DNA from: Petrimonas sp. IBARAKI
GTDB lineage: Bacteria > Bacteroidota > Bacteroidia > Bacteroidales > Dysgonomonadaceae
Reading direction: 5' to 3'
DNA: 64,000 bases
Assembly (NCBI GenBank): GCA_002356435.2
Contig: AP018040.2
Location: forward strand, 3,472,001-3,536,000
Shown here: positions 52,084 through 61,652 of the stretch, piece by piece
Position numbering within the stretch: the first letter of the stretch is position 1
Layout: each line of letters starts with the position of its first letter
The notes under the pieces: model-generated
Seen by the model: only the letters and a program-made list of their open reading frames with translations
Database searches by the model: none
What the model was told of the DNA's origin: nothing
Made by a program: the position numbers and the translations under genes

Positions 52084-52884
52084 TTAATTTCGCAGGCCGG
52101 AAACATTTTTCAGCACAGCGCGTATGGTTCCAATCTTTAAGTGCGTGTCGATGACAATGGGAATCCTGTTCGCATCATCGGTCAATGAAGCACTAATAGC
52201 CTCTTTCTTGTCTTTAAACGCCTTATCGTAGATAGTCATGGAGATTTGAACCGTGTTGTAGGTTTGCCCGTCATTGGCTTTAATCTTGGACAAACCGTTG
52301 TAGTTTACAGCCATGTTCACGATCTCTCTTCCGGAAATAAACTGTATTTGCTTTTGGTCACCGGGTTCCATATCCGTGTAGTCCAGGTTCCGGATCAACG
52401 CCAATACCGACAGGTAATCGTATGTACATTCATGGGTAGTAATGGTTTCCTCAAATTTCTTTTTTCCGTTAAAAACACGGTTTGTCCTTACTTTTATTCC
52501 ATCCTCTACATAACTGAAAGACTGCACTTCCCGGGAATAATCCTTTCCTTCAAATGCATTTTTAGTGAAGAGCAGCGGTCGCAAATTCATGTCGATATAC
52601 GACACAAGCGTATCATTAACCGTATAAACACTTCCTGCCAATCCACTCGTATTAAGCAACATGCGAACATTGAAAGCGCTGTTGCCCTTGTAGTTTACCA
52701 GATTGGTCTTTAATGATCCTGTGCCGGCTTTGGCATTCACTATGCCGTAATTGAAATACAAATCGTAAGAGATGTTCTCTCCGTCTTTAAAAGAGTTATT
52801 GATGATCTTACACTGGGCAATTGCTCCCTGAGGCAGGGAGACAACCAAGATAAATAAGAGAAACAATTGAATCGTTTTGTTCAT
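52084..52884 (-). CDS. DUF3108 exported protein
   Basis: A 266-residue exported protein with a signal peptide ending near AIAQ (24). FKDGENISYDLYFNYGIVNAKAG is the DUF3108 N-terminal signature; the rest is beta-rich, suggesting a barrel-like or lipid-binding fold similar to LolA/LolB-like proteins. Function unknown. It follows the Ig-like lipoprotein gene by 25 bases, so both may act at the outer membrane. Confidence 0.78.
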   Translation of the reverse strand: MNKTIQLFLLFILVVSLPQGAIAQCKIINNSFKDGENISYDLYFNYGIVNAKAGTGSLKTNLVNYKGNSAFNVRMLLNTSGLAGSVYTVNDTLVSYIDMNLRPLLFTKNAFEGKDYSREVQSFSYVEDGIKVRTNRVFNGKKKFEETITTHECTYDYLSVLALIRNLDYTDMEPGDQKQIQFISGREIVNMAVNYNGLSKIKANDGQTYNTVQISMTIYDKAFKDKKEAISASLTDDANRIPIVIDTHLKIGTIRAVLKNVSGLRN

Positions 52885-52909
52885 TTTCGTTCGTTTGGAT
52901 TAAGTGCGG

Positions 52910-54880
52910 TTATCGGGCAGGAGCAACCGGTCTCTGCATTGGAGTGGCCGGTCCGCCCATACTTCCGGCCCCGCCGGGAAAAGAAGCTCCTCCGCGTCGG
53001 TTTTGCTGCTGTTGCTGGCGTTCGCGTTCTTCGTTGAGGTTACGGCGTTTCTTTTCTTCGGGTTTATTTTTAGTGACATCAAGCGGTTTTTGCTTGTCTA
53101 ACGGCAACTCCGTCACATTCCACGACTCTTCATGGTCAGTGTATGCCCTAATCTCATACGCACCCGGATAATAGTAAACTCTTTCGGGCTGTCTACCCTT
53201 CTCATAGTCACCTGTCGTCCATTCACCGTCTTCGTTGTCATCGATGAAAAGTCGGGCATACAGCGTTCCCGGATTAATATCGAAAATCAGGGCTTCGCTG
53301 TTTTTGACACGTACTTTTCGAAAAGGTTTATCCGATTTGTCCAGCAACTCTACATAAGCCGGTTTCCCTACCGACAGTCCCGACAGCTGAAACATTAAGT
53401 TTCCGTACTGATCCAGTGCTTTTACGGCAAACGTCTGCTCTACGTTGTTGTTCCACAATCCGTAAATACTGTGAACAGTCGCTGAATCGATGGTTAATTT
53501 ATACTTCCCTCCGGGTTCCCATTTGTGCCGAAGCGTATACTTTCGGGGGTTGAGCGTGTCGCCAAGCATAGTGAAAGGGACATGCGAGAAAACAGAGTCC
53601 ACTTCGTATGTGAGGTGAACTTTCGATGAATCAAAATCGATTACCGGTTGTTCAAACTCCAACTGAACCGGCAAGTAAATTTCGTGTGAAGATTGGATAT
53701 TGTGATTAACGGCAAGCAAACGCACTTCTTCTTCCTTCCCTTCGTTTTCTTTTTCTCTGCGGGTTTGTCGCGGTTCGCGGAAGTTAAAACTCAATGTATC
53801 CGACTGCACAAGGTCCCGGTTCAACGAATCTGTTTTCAGGTAATCCATCTTCAGTATAACGGTATCCTGCCTTAAGACCAATGAGTCGGATATCCACAGG
53901 GAAAGGGTATCGTTATCTTTGCTTTTCTCCATCACGTACCAGTTTTCATTGCCTGATACCGGTTTTAACAGTTCGAAAGCAGGCTCCTGGGTTGGAGCCG
54001 CAAAAAAGACAACAAGTTTTTCACGCTGGGTTCGTTCGTGTTTTTGAAAATATTTCCGTTGAAATCCGGATGAAAATGAGCGAAGTAAAATATTATCAGG
54101 CAGAAAACGGGTGTAATTTATCGTTTTTACGGTATCAATGGTCACACTGTCTTTGAAAACCGTATCCTGTCGTATAGCAGGCATCGATGACGGCACGACA
54201 ATGGAATCAAGAAAGGCTATGGCCTCCTGCGGGTTGTCATATTTATAATCCCTGTTTTTATCGTCGAGAGCAAAAATCCTGTATTTACCTGCGGCTAATC
54301 CTCTTACTGTAAACCTTCCGCGTGAGTCAGTCCTTGAAATCCTTTCAAAAGGAGTCCTTACAAAAGCGGTGTCATCCAGGTTGGTGTGCATGCCCACATA
54401 AATACCTTGAGCAGGTTCCAGGTTTTCTGCGGATAACACTTTGCCGGAAACGGCGAGCGTATCGAGTTGATCTCCTGTAGAGAAAGAGAGGGAGAAGTTT
54501 TCGAGCGGATTCCCTTCGTTATTATCGACAATAGCATCAGTAAAATCGATCGTATAAGTAGTGTTTGGCAATAGTTCATCGTTGAATTCCACAACGGCTT
54601 TCTTTCCCACCGATTTTATCACAGGCATATTTATCTGCGGAGGCGTAATGATCACTTTCTCTGTCGGTTTTTCAACTTTTATGTTCTCGTCAAATTCAAT
54701 TTCAACGATGTTGCGGGTTACGTTTAATGCGCTGTTTTGAGGATTGGAACGGACTACCCGCGGTGGTGCCTCGTCATACAGCCCGCCCGTGGGCGCTGCC
54801 ATATTGGCGCATGAATTCAATACGAACAGTATTCCTCCCGGAAAAATGAGTATGAGTATATATTTCAACAACCTTATCAT
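52910..54880 (-). CDS. Ig-like (Big_5) domain lipoprotein
   Basis: A 656-residue lipoprotein (lipobox LNSC). The first domain is Big_5-like (PPRVVRSNPQNSALNV, then IEIEF-type strand), followed by a carboxypeptidase-regulatory-like segment (GRFTVRGLAAGKYRIFALDD) and further beta domains. It ends in a low-complexity tail rich in Gln, Arg, Gly and Pro (RERQQQQQNRRGG, MGGPATPMQR). The ATG at 54880 is used because the longer reading starts upstream of the TATTTTTG promoter box. A structural surface role is likely. Confidence 0.82.
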   Translation of the reverse strand: MIRLLKYILILIFPGGILFVLNSCANMAAPTGGLYDEAPPRVVRSNPQNSALNVTRNIVEIEFDENIKVEKPTEKVIITPPQINMPVIKSVGKKAVVEFNDELLPNTTYTIDFTDAIVDNNEGNPLENFSLSFSTGDQLDTLAVSGKVLSAENLEPAQGIYVGMHTNLDDTAFVRTPFERISRTDSRGRFTVRGLAAGKYRIFALDDKNRDYKYDNPQEAIAFLDSIVVPSSMPAIRQDTVFKDSVTIDTVKTINYTRFLPDNILLRSFSSGFQRKYFQKHERTQREKLVVFFAAPTQEPAFELLKPVSGNENWYVMEKSKDNDTLSLWISDSLVLRQDTVILKMDYLKTDSLNRDLVQSDTLSFNFREPRQTRREKENEGKEEEVRLLAVNHNIQSSHEIYLPVQLEFEQPVIDFDSSKVHLTYEVDSVFSHVPFTMLGDTLNPRKYTLRHKWEPGGKYKLTIDSATVHSIYGLWNNNVEQTFAVKALDQYGNLMFQLSGLSVGKPAYVELLDKSDKPFRKVRVKNSEALIFDINPGTLYARLFIDDNEDGEWTTGDYEKGRQPERVYYYPGAYEIRAYTDHEESWNVTELPLDKQKPLDVTKNKPEEKKRRNLNEERERQQQQQNRRGGASFPGGAGSMGGPATPMQRPVAPAR

Positions 54881-54911
54881 TATTACCTTCCTGTCATTTG
54901 CATAATTGGCG

Positions 54912-54919
54912 CAAAAATA
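54912..54919 (-). promoter_or_regulatory. -7 box of the Ig-like lipoprotein gene
   Basis: TATTTTTG on the minus strand, 31 bases before the ATG at 54880. Confidence 0.5.
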
Positions 54920-54995
54920 CAACGAATTAAGTAGTTTTTAGCGTTTTGATGTTTAAAAAAACGGAAATTCAGTAAATACAAGATGTTTTGCAGCG

Positions 54996-56270
54996 CTATC
55001 GGGCTAAGATTTGATTTCCGATTTTGCAGTACAGGCACTTCCGCTTATCGCAGTACTCTTTTTTCAATTGAATGAGCGCTTGCGAATCGAATGCACTGAC
55101 AGGAGATATACCGGAAACTGCAAATTCAGCAACGATAGCATTTCGTTCTGGTTCTACCGTCTCCAGTATCTGCAACGCTCTGTCACAAAATTTCTCCTGG
55201 CCGGTTTTTCTTCCGTAAGCAAAGAGCATAGGAACAACCGTGTTGATAAGGATAACATGGAAAGAAGATTCCCCCAGGTACTTTCGGGATCTTTCCGACT
55301 CTTTTCCGAAAGAATAATGGGTATGCCAGTAATCGGAGGTATCAACCTGAAAATAACTCCATAACTGTCTATAGTCTTCTCTCTCGAGTATGGAAGAAAA
55401 AAGCCGGTCCGACTGCTTCAGCAGAGTTGCCAGCTGTGCGATACGTACTTGTGGAAATGCGCGGGGACGGACACGCAACTTCTTGAATAAAAATCCATCG
55501 ATAGGCTTAAGTTGGTATTTGTGTTTTAAGAACCCGTATTCTTTTCTGAGTTGCAGGTAGTAATCATCGGAAACAATGTCGTCATACAACAATCCGGCTT
55601 GCCCATACAGCAACGCTTCTATCTGAAAAAGGCTATCGCTGTGTCTCTGAATACAGTTGAGAGGAAGGCTCAACGCCAGTCGTTCAAATCCGTCGGAATT
55701 TAATCCGAATCCAAAGTTCCGGACAAGCAACACATAAAAGGAATGATCCCATGAATTGTTGAATCGGGCCATATGTGTAAAAATATCGTTGATCTTCCGC
55801 TCCAACCGTTGAAGCCCCATCTCAACCATCCAGGCACATATTACTCCCCTTTCCACCAGCGGGAGATGATTCTTGCAAGGGATACTCGACTTGCTGTTGA
55901 GCAAATACGCTGCATTTTTTCTTACATCTTCAGGTACAATCAATTGCATTTGCGGAACCTGCACACCTTTTTGGTTCCTCACCACACCTTTCACTCTTTC
56001 CGCCACGTGCAAAATCACCGAGTTGTAGCTTTCATCGGTATGGTGTCCGTGTTTGGTCCAATCACCTGATGATGGATGAATCTCCACATCCCCTGCCCAC
56101 ATCTTATCCCCTATTTTGATTTTGGCATTGAAGAAATCAGCTCCGGCATCAGTGTTGTGTGTTCCCGGATCGATGATATCTACTTTTTGTCCATCCATCG
56201 TTTGGAGGTCAGCCCGGTCGAAAAGCCGGTATTTCCAAACATAATGAAGCAAATATTCGTTGTTTGTCAT
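54996..56270 (-). CDS. DUF2851 protein
   Basis: A 424-residue cytosolic protein of the DUF2851 family. The N-terminal half has IIDPGTHNTDAGADFFNAKIKIG and GDVEIHPSSGDW, which resembles a PD-(D/E)xK nuclease-like core (D...ExK-like spacing), and the C-terminus carries three cysteines, CDKRKCLYCKIG. A nuclease role is a suggestion only. It has its own promoter and lies divergently from the desulfidase gene. Confidence 0.8.
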   Translation of the reverse strand: MTNNEYLLHYVWKYRLFDRADLQTMDGQKVDIIDPGTHNTDAGADFFNAKIKIGDKMWAGDVEIHPSSGDWTKHGHHTDESYNSVILHVAERVKGVVRNQKGVQVPQMQLIVPEDVRKNAAYLLNSKSSIPCKNHLPLVERGVICAWMVEMGLQRLERKINDIFTHMARFNNSWDHSFYVLLVRNFGFGLNSDGFERLALSLPLNCIQRHSDSLFQIEALLYGQAGLLYDDIVSDDYYLQLRKEYGFLKHKYQLKPIDGFLFKKLRVRPRAFPQVRIAQLATLLKQSDRLFSSILEREDYRQLWSYFQVDTSDYWHTHYSFGKESERSRKYLGESSFHVILINTVVPMLFAYGRKTGQEKFCDRALQILETVEPERNAIVAEFAVSGISPVSAFDSQALIQLKKEYCDKRKCLYCKIGNQILAR

Positions 56271-56294
56271 ATCTCTTTAAGGCTGTTTGGAGTT

Positions 56295-56326
56295 CAAATA
56301 TACAATTATATTTTAATCCTGTCAAC
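56295..56326 (-). promoter_or_regulatory. Promoter of the DUF2851 gene
   Basis: On the minus strand, -33 GTTG (56326-56323) and -7 TATATTTG (56302-56295) with a 20-base spacer; the ATG follows 24 bases later. Confidence 0.6.
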
Positions 56327-56382
56327 GGTACGTCTGTTTTTCATTATTTCTCCTTTCAACCGGCTTTCTGTCGATTTTTATG

Positions 56383-56390
56383 TAACTTTG
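56383..56390 (+). promoter_or_regulatory. -7 box of the desulfidase gene
   Basis: TAACTTTG, 34 bases before the ATG at 56425. Confidence 0.5.
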
Positions 56391-56424
56391 CCGTATACTT
56401 AAAATCATTGAACCACAAATTTTC

Positions 56425-57708
56425 ATGTTAAACCCGCAAGAGAGAAAAAAAATCAAGCAACTGATGCAACGTGAAATAATTCCGGCTATCGGTTGCACAG
56501 AGCCTGTCGCCGTATCGCTTTGTGTCGCACAGGCAACGGAAACACTGGGACGAAAACCCAAACAGATCGAGGTAATTCTGAGTTCCAACGTCCTTAAAAA
56601 CGCTATGGGTGTAGGAATTCCCGGAACAGGAATGATTGGGTTGCCTATAGCCGTTGCCTTGGGCGCACTGATCGGGAAACCGGAGTACGGCCTGGAAGTT
56701 CTCCGGGATCTCCAACCTGCGGACGTGGAACGCGCCAAACAATACATCCAAGACAAACGAATAAAAATCGATGTTGAAAAGGAAATTGAAGATAAACTGT
56801 ATATAGAAGTCCGGTGTTACGCCGGAAATGAATCGTCCGTAGCTGTTATTCGTGGCAGCCATACCCAGTTCTCCTACGTCGAAAAAAACGGAACTGTGCT
56901 GCTGAAAAATAAAACGGAAACAGCAGAAGAAAAGGAAGAGGATGTACAGCTCACGTTCCGGAAAGTATACGAATATGCCGCTGAATCGCCTATAGATGAA
57001 TTGGATTTCATCCTTGAAGCGGCAAGAATGAATCGGGAAGCTTCACTACAATCCCAAAAACAAAGTTACGGACACAACGTGGCCAAAAGCCTGACAGGCG
57101 ATAGGGGAAAGGCCCTTTTCGGAGAAAATCCACACAGCCGCATGATCTCTGCAACGGCTGGTGCCTGCGATGCAAGGATGGACGGAGCCCTAATTCCGGT
57201 GATGAGCAACTCCGGAAGCGGAAACCAGGGTGTAGCCGCGACACTTCCCGTGTTAACCTATGCAGAGGACGCTGGCTGTGACGAAGAAAGCCTTATCAGA
57301 GCACTGATTCTCAGCAACCTATCGGTTATTTACATCAAACAATACCTGGGAAGGTTATCGGCATTATGCGGTTGCGTAGTGGCGTCAGCGGGTTCCAGCT
57401 GCGGCATAACGTACCTTATGGGAGGCAATTATAGACAGGTTACGTTCGCCATAAAAAACATGATTGCCAACATAACCGGTATGATTTGCGACGGGGCAAA
57501 GCCCAGTTGTGCACTTAAAATAGCCAGCGGCACCTCCACGGCAATGCTCTCTGCCCTGATGGCCATAGAAAACCGGGTGGTAACGTCACAGGAAGGTATC
57601 GTGAATGAAGACGTTGACAAGACCATTCAAAACCTAGCCATCATTGGTAACCAGGGCATGGCAGAAACCGACAGGATTGTATTGCAAGTAATGACGCACA
57701 AAGGATAA
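56425..57708 (+). CDS. L-cysteine desulfidase-type protein (CyuA/UPF0597)
   Basis: A 427-residue protein of the UPF0597/CyuA family, related to serine dehydratase alpha subunits. Cysteines expected to bind a 4Fe-4S cluster are present: IGCTEPVA near residue 24, LCGCVVASAGSSCG, and MICDGAKPSC. The reaction is probably cysteine breakdown to pyruvate, sulfide and ammonia. The usual transporter partner CyuP is absent; a MATE gene follows instead. Confidence 0.88.
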   Translation: MLNPQERKKIKQLMQREIIPAIGCTEPVAVSLCVAQATETLGRKPKQIEVILSSNVLKNAMGVGIPGTGMIGLPIAVALGALIGKPEYGLEVLRDLQPADVERAKQYIQDKRIKIDVEKEIEDKLYIEVRCYAGNESSVAVIRGSHTQFSYVEKNGTVLLKNKTETAEEKEEDVQLTFRKVYEYAAESPIDELDFILEAARMNREASLQSQKQSYGHNVAKSLTGDRGKALFGENPHSRMISATAGACDARMDGALIPVMSNSGSGNQGVAATLPVLTYAEDAGCDEESLIRALILSNLSVIYIKQYLGRLSALCGCVVASAGSSCGITYLMGGNYRQVTFAIKNMIANITGMICDGAKPSCALKIASGTSTAMLSALMAIENRVVTSQEGIVNEDVDKTIQNLAIIGNQGMAETDRIVLQVMTHKG

Positions 57709-57810
57709 AAATCGTTCGAACATAAACCCTAGAAATTTCGTTATAAGACGGACAGATCTTGCTGTGCCGGTAGTTACCGGAAAATTAAAATTTTAAAGCG
57801 CAATTTCACT

Positions 57811-59187
57811 GTGCGACAATCGATCACAGATACGGAACTTACTCTCGAAACAAAAAAAATAAGCGTTCTGGTATGGGAATATTCTATTCCCGCCATCATC
57901 GGCACCCTTGTAAATTCGCTCTACAACATCGTTGACCGAATTTTTATAGGCCAAGGGGTTGGAGCGTATGCTATTTCGGGACTGGCCATCACTTTCCCGG
58001 TTACCATACTTGCCTCTTCGCTCGGGATGTTGGTTGGTGTAGGTGCCGCAAGCCGGATTTCTATCAGTTTGGGCGAAAGGAAGAAACATACGGCAGAACA
58101 AATCCTCGGCAACTCCCTGATACTTATACTTTTGTTCAACGCAGTGATCATGACGCTTTTCTACGTTTATCTCGATCCTATCCTTCTCGCTTTCGGAGCT
58201 ACCGCAAACACACTGCCCTACGCACGGGAATATTTACAAATCGTTCTTATCGGAAATGTCTTTATCAGTCTCTGTTACAGCTTTAATAACATGATGCGGG
58301 CCTCGGGATATCCCAAAAAAGCGATGATAACGATGTTAATCGGAGCTCTGTTGAACATCATCCTCGACCCGGTGTTTATTTTCGTTTTTGATCTCGGTAT
58401 TGCCGGAGTGGCTTGGGCCACGGTTATTTCCATGTTTGTAGGAATGTTATTTGTGATGCATCATTTCATACAGGACAGCAGTCTTATACGCTTGCGGAAA
58501 GAGAATATCCGGCTAAATAAAAATATCGTCCTGGCTATCGTATCTATCGGTCTTTCTCCCTTTTTTATGCAGGTAGCAGCATCAGGAGTAGCCGTTTTGT
58601 TAAACACCTCACTGTTGAAACACGGAGGCGATTTAGCCGTAGGTGCCTATGGAATACTTAACTCCATGTTGTTGATCATAATTATGACTGTAGTGGGGTT
58701 AAACCAGGGTACGCAGCCGATTATCGGGTATAACTACGGTGCAGGGAACTTTTTGCGGGTCAAAGACACTTTTTTCTATACCGTAAAAGTGGCGACTATT
58801 ATCACGAGTGCCGGATTTATTATCGGCATGTTCTTCCCCCGTCAATTTGCCAGTGCGTTCACCGGTGACCAGGAATTGCTTGAAATTGCTGAAAACGGTA
58901 TCCGGCTTAGCTTGATTGCTTTTCCCTTAGTGGGTTTTCAAGTTGTTGCAGGGAATTTCTTTCAAAGTATCGGGCAAGCGAAAAAAGCCATTATACAAAG
59001 TTTGAGCCGGCAGATTATCTTTCTGGTCCCCGGGTTATTGATCTTCCCTGCGTTGCTTGGGTTAAACGGCGTTTGGATCGCTATGCCGGTTTCAGACTTC
59101 CTGGCATCGCTCCTGTCCCTCTATTTACTGGTGGGACAAATAAGAATTATTCGTAACATGCAAGAGAATCAACCCTTGTACCGCTGA
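57811..59187 (+). CDS. MATE-family efflux transporter
   Basis: A 458-residue, 12-helix exporter of the MATE/MOP superfamily (NorM/DinF-like), driven by sodium or proton gradients. MATE signatures include PAIIGTLVNSLYNIVDRIFIG, GLNQGTQPIIGYNYGAG and SIGQAKKA. The substrate may be a cationic drug or metabolite. The start is GTG at 57811, 102 bases after the desulfidase gene; there is no near in-frame ATG upstream. I saw no terminator before it. Confidence 0.92.
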   Translation: MRQSITDTELTLETKKISVLVWEYSIPAIIGTLVNSLYNIVDRIFIGQGVGAYAISGLAITFPVTILASSLGMLVGVGAASRISISLGERKKHTAEQILGNSLILILLFNAVIMTLFYVYLDPILLAFGATANTLPYAREYLQIVLIGNVFISLCYSFNNMMRASGYPKKAMITMLIGALLNIILDPVFIFVFDLGIAGVAWATVISMFVGMLFVMHHFIQDSSLIRLRKENIRLNKNIVLAIVSIGLSPFFMQVAASGVAVLLNTSLLKHGGDLAVGAYGILNSMLLIIIMTVVGLNQGTQPIIGYNYGAGNFLRVKDTFFYTVKVATIITSAGFIIGMFFPRQFASAFTGDQELLEIAENGIRLSLIAFPLVGFQVVAGNFFQSIGQAKKAIIQSLSRQIIFLVPGLLIFPALLGLNGVWIAMPVSDFLASLLSLYLLVGQIRIIRNMQENQPLYR

Positions 59188-59217
59188 GCCATCGTTATGT
59201 AAATAGCCCGATAAAAA

Positions 59218-59249
59218 TTCGGAAAATTCATCCTTTTTGAGTAGTTTTG
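59218..59249 (+). promoter_or_regulatory. Promoter of gpmA
   Basis: -33 TTCG (59218-59221), 20-base spacer, -7 TAGTTTTG (59242-59249); the ATG follows 42 bases later. Confidence 0.6.
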
Positions 59250-59291
59250 TCCCTCCAAAACGATAAACAATAATTAAATAAATTATACACA

Positions 59292-60041
59292 ATGAAGAGA
59301 GTAGTATTAATTCGTCACGGCGAAAGCGTGTGGAACAAGGAGAACCGTTTTACGGGATGGACCGATGTGGATTTAACTGAAAAAGGTGTTGAAGAAGCAC
59401 ACAAAGCAGGAAAATTATTGAAAAAAGAGGGTTTTCATTTTGAAAAGGCTTACACCTCTTACCTGAAAAGAGCTGTTAAAACTCTCAACGTCGTCCTGGA
59501 TGAAATGGATTTGGACTGGATTCCCGTAGAAAAAACATGGCGCCTCAATGAAAAGCACTACGGCATGCTGCAGGGACTAAATAAATCTGAAACAGCCGAG
59601 AAGTACGGCGATGAACAAGTACTTATCTGGCGCAGAAGCTACGATATTCCTCCAACAGAACTGGCCAAGGACGATCCCCGTTCTCCCTTTATGGATGTCC
59701 GCTACAAGGGGGTTGACGAAAAGGACTTACCACTTACCGAAGCGTTGAGCCACACAGTAGATCGCATTCTTCCTTACTGGAACGATACAGTTGTTCCCGA
59801 AATGAAAGAGAAATACAACGAAGTGATTATTGCCGCTCACGGAAACAGTTTACGTGGAATTATCAAACACCTGAAAGGTATTTCTGATGAAGATATCGTT
59901 AGCTTAAACCTGCCAACAGCTGTTCCCTACGTGTTCGAATTTGACGACAACATGAATCTGGTGAAAGATTATTTCCTGGGCGATCCGGAAGAAATCAAGA
60001 AACTAATGGATGCCGTGGCTAATCAAGCCAAGAAGAAATGA
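59292..60041 (+). CDS. gpmA: 2,3-bisphosphoglycerate-dependent phosphoglycerate mutase
   Basis: A 249-residue glycolytic enzyme interconverting 3- and 2-phosphoglycerate. The phosphohistidine is H9 in [14 protein letters not shown], the Glu in LNEKHYG, and [10 protein letters not shown] with the second histidine complete the site. Length fits the dPGM family. It stands alone with its own promoter and terminator. Confidence 0.97.
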   Translation: MKRVVLIRHGESVWNKENRFTGWTDVDLTEKGVEEAHKAGKLLKKEGFHFEKAYTSYLKRAVKTLNVVLDEMDLDWIPVEKTWRLNEKHYGMLQGLNKSETAEKYGDEQVLIWRRSYDIPPTELAKDDPRSPFMDVRYKGVDEKDLPLTEALSHTVDRILPYWNDTVVPEMKEKYNEVIIAAHGNSLRGIIKHLKGISDEDIVSLNLPTAVPYVFEFDDNMNLVKDYFLGDPEEIKKLMDAVANQAKKK

Positions 60042-60050
60042 ATAAAAAAA

Positions 60051-60086
60051 GTCAGGGTGCTCAGAACAGGCACCCTGACTTTTATT
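60051..60086. terminator. Terminator between gpmA and the TlpA-like gene
   Basis: GTCAGGGTGC (60051-60060) pairs perfectly with GCACCCTGAC (60070-60079), with A-rich sequence on the left and TTTTTATTTT on the right. It ends gpmA and, given the flanking A tract, may also serve the convergent gene. Confidence 0.9.
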
Positions 60087-60104
60087 TTAATACATTCAAA
60101 TTAC

Positions 60105-60596
60105 TTAGATCAGTTCTTTTAATTTTTCAATCGAGAGGTCTATCGCCAAAATAACTCCGTTTTCATCGATCAAGTAATTTTTGAAACCATGCCTCAACCT
60201 GAATTCTTTATAAATCGCTGAGCTGGCTCCTGTTTCATCGCAAAACTGCGAATTTAAATCAATCTTGTCCAAGAGCGCCGTTCTTTCAGAGACGTTCCGG
60301 TTCTCGTCAAACGAGATCGATAGAAACGTAACGTCAGGGGCTGCTTCTTTTAAATAATTATACAGCTGAACGTTGCTGGCTCTTGATTGGGCATCGTAAG
60401 CCGCCCAAAAGCTTAATACTACTTTTCTGCCTTTATATTCGCTTAAGTCGAGATGTTGTCCTTCCAATCCACCGAGAACAATATTTGGAATCTGTTCGCC
60501 GGGATAATAACCTGTGGAAGTTTTTTCGGTTTTGATTGAGCTCGACATAAAGAAAAGCGAAACAATTGCTACAAGACAAAAGTTCACATACTTCAT
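60105..60596 (-). CDS. TlpA-like thioredoxin-fold protein lacking the CxxC motif
   Basis: A 163-residue exported protein with a signal sequence (to about 20) and a TlpA/AhpC-type thioredoxin fold: GEQIPNIVLGGLEGQHLDLSEYKG and KVVLSFWAAYDAQSRASN. At the place where TlpA proteins carry WCxxC the sequence is WAAYDAQS, without cysteine, so it cannot act as a thiol oxidoreductase there. One cysteine remains (NSQFCDETG). It may be a binding or structural protein. A TAAGTTTG box lies 22 bases upstream. Confidence 0.82.
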   Translation of the reverse strand: MKYVNFCLVAIVSLFFMSSSIKTEKTSTGYYPGEQIPNIVLGGLEGQHLDLSEYKGRKVVLSFWAAYDAQSRASNVQLYNYLKEAAPDVTFLSISFDENRNVSERTALLDKIDLNSQFCDETGASSAIYKEFRLRHGFKNYLIDENGVILAIDLSIEKLKELI

Positions 60597-60974
60597 AAAA
60601 AATGTTTTAATTAATACTCAAACTTACTTGTGCTTCACGCATTTAACTAAGTTTATTTACTGTTGACTTTTCGCTAAAAGTCATCATTTCCAGGGACAAA
60701 ATTACGTCCGTTTTTATTAAAAAAAAACTTTTACGCCAAAAACTTTGTTTCCAAGTGTTAAAATCAACTTAAATAAACATACGATAACCTATCTATCAGG
60801 GATATACAAACAATCACCCCGAATCGTATTGAGGTAAATTTCCACACCCAGTAACGAACATCAACAAAGTACCAAAAAACAGGAACGATCCCTTTCAATT
60901 AAAAAATAATTATACCTTTGTTCCAATTGTTAAGTAGCGGCTATAAGTGCATAAAAAAAGCAAAACATTTCTTC
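60597..60974. other. Intergenic region between the TlpA-like and DUF1080 genes
   Basis: This 378-base gap has no gene I can support. It holds two -7 boxes pointing outward, TAAGTTTG at 60619-60626 (minus) and TACCTTTG at 60913-60920 (plus), and AT-rich sequence between them without an obvious fold. Confidence 0.6.
60913..60920 (+). promoter_or_regulatory. -7 box of the DUF1080 gene
   Basis: TACCTTTG; it overlaps the ATG at 60918 of the longest reading and so supports the ATG at 60975. Confidence 0.5.
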
Positions 60975-61652
60975 ATGCAAATAAAAAATTCACTTTACAA
61001 GAGAACAACCCCTTATATCGTAGTAGCTTTTCTGATTGGTTTATCTGCTTGTGTTGGCAATCAAAAAAGTAAGAACGCCACTGAGACTATACCCCAACGT
61101 GTTGATTCCGGCTGGGTTCAGTTGTTTGATGGCAAATCACTGGATGGCTGGCAAATTACCAACTTTGGTACGCAAGGCACGGTTCAGGTTATTGAAGGTG
61201 AAATTGTGCTTGGAATGGGAGATGGCTGTACAGGTATTACCTGGAATGGGAATTTCCCAAAAACAGATTACGAAGTGAAGCTGGAAGCTAAAAAAATAAC
61301 CGGTAACGATTTTTTTTGCGGAATGACTTTCCCTGTGAAAGATTCGTTTTGCACTTTGATCATAGGAGGATGGGGCGGTCCGGTGGTGGGTCTTAGCAAC
61401 ATCGACGGATCAGACGCATCGGACAACGAAAGTCACACTTTGAAAAAATTCGACCACGATACCTGGTACGCCATTCACTTAAAAGTATCCTCCGAAAAGA
61501 TTGAAGCATGGATTGATGGGGAACAAGTCATAGATTTTTCTACCTCGGGAAAGCAACTTTCCGTCCGCAGTGAAGTAAGCCTTTCAAAGCCCTTTGGCAT
61601 TTGTTCGTGGAGGACAACCTCAGCTTTGCGAAATATTCACTTGAAAGAGTAA
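60975..61652 (+). CDS. DUF1080 (3-keto-disaccharide hydrolase-like) lipoprotein
   Basis: A 225-residue lipoprotein (LSAC lipobox, Cys near 26) with one DUF1080 concanavalin-like domain: VQLFDGKSLDGWQIT, then strands ending in GICSWRTTSALRNIHLKE. Family members bind or hydrolyse sugars, including 3-keto-glycosides. No linked oxidoreductase is present here. The start is set at 60975 by the signal peptide and the promoter position. Confidence 0.82.
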   Translation: MQIKNSLYKRTTPYIVVAFLIGLSACVGNQKSKNATETIPQRVDSGWVQLFDGKSLDGWQITNFGTQGTVQVIEGEIVLGMGDGCTGITWNGNFPKTDYEVKLEAKKITGNDFFCGMTFPVKDSFCTLIIGGWGGPVVGLSNIDGSDASDNESHTLKKFDHDTWYAIHLKVSSEKIEAWIDGEQVIDFSTSGKQLSVRSEVSLSKPFGICSWRTTSALRNIHLKE

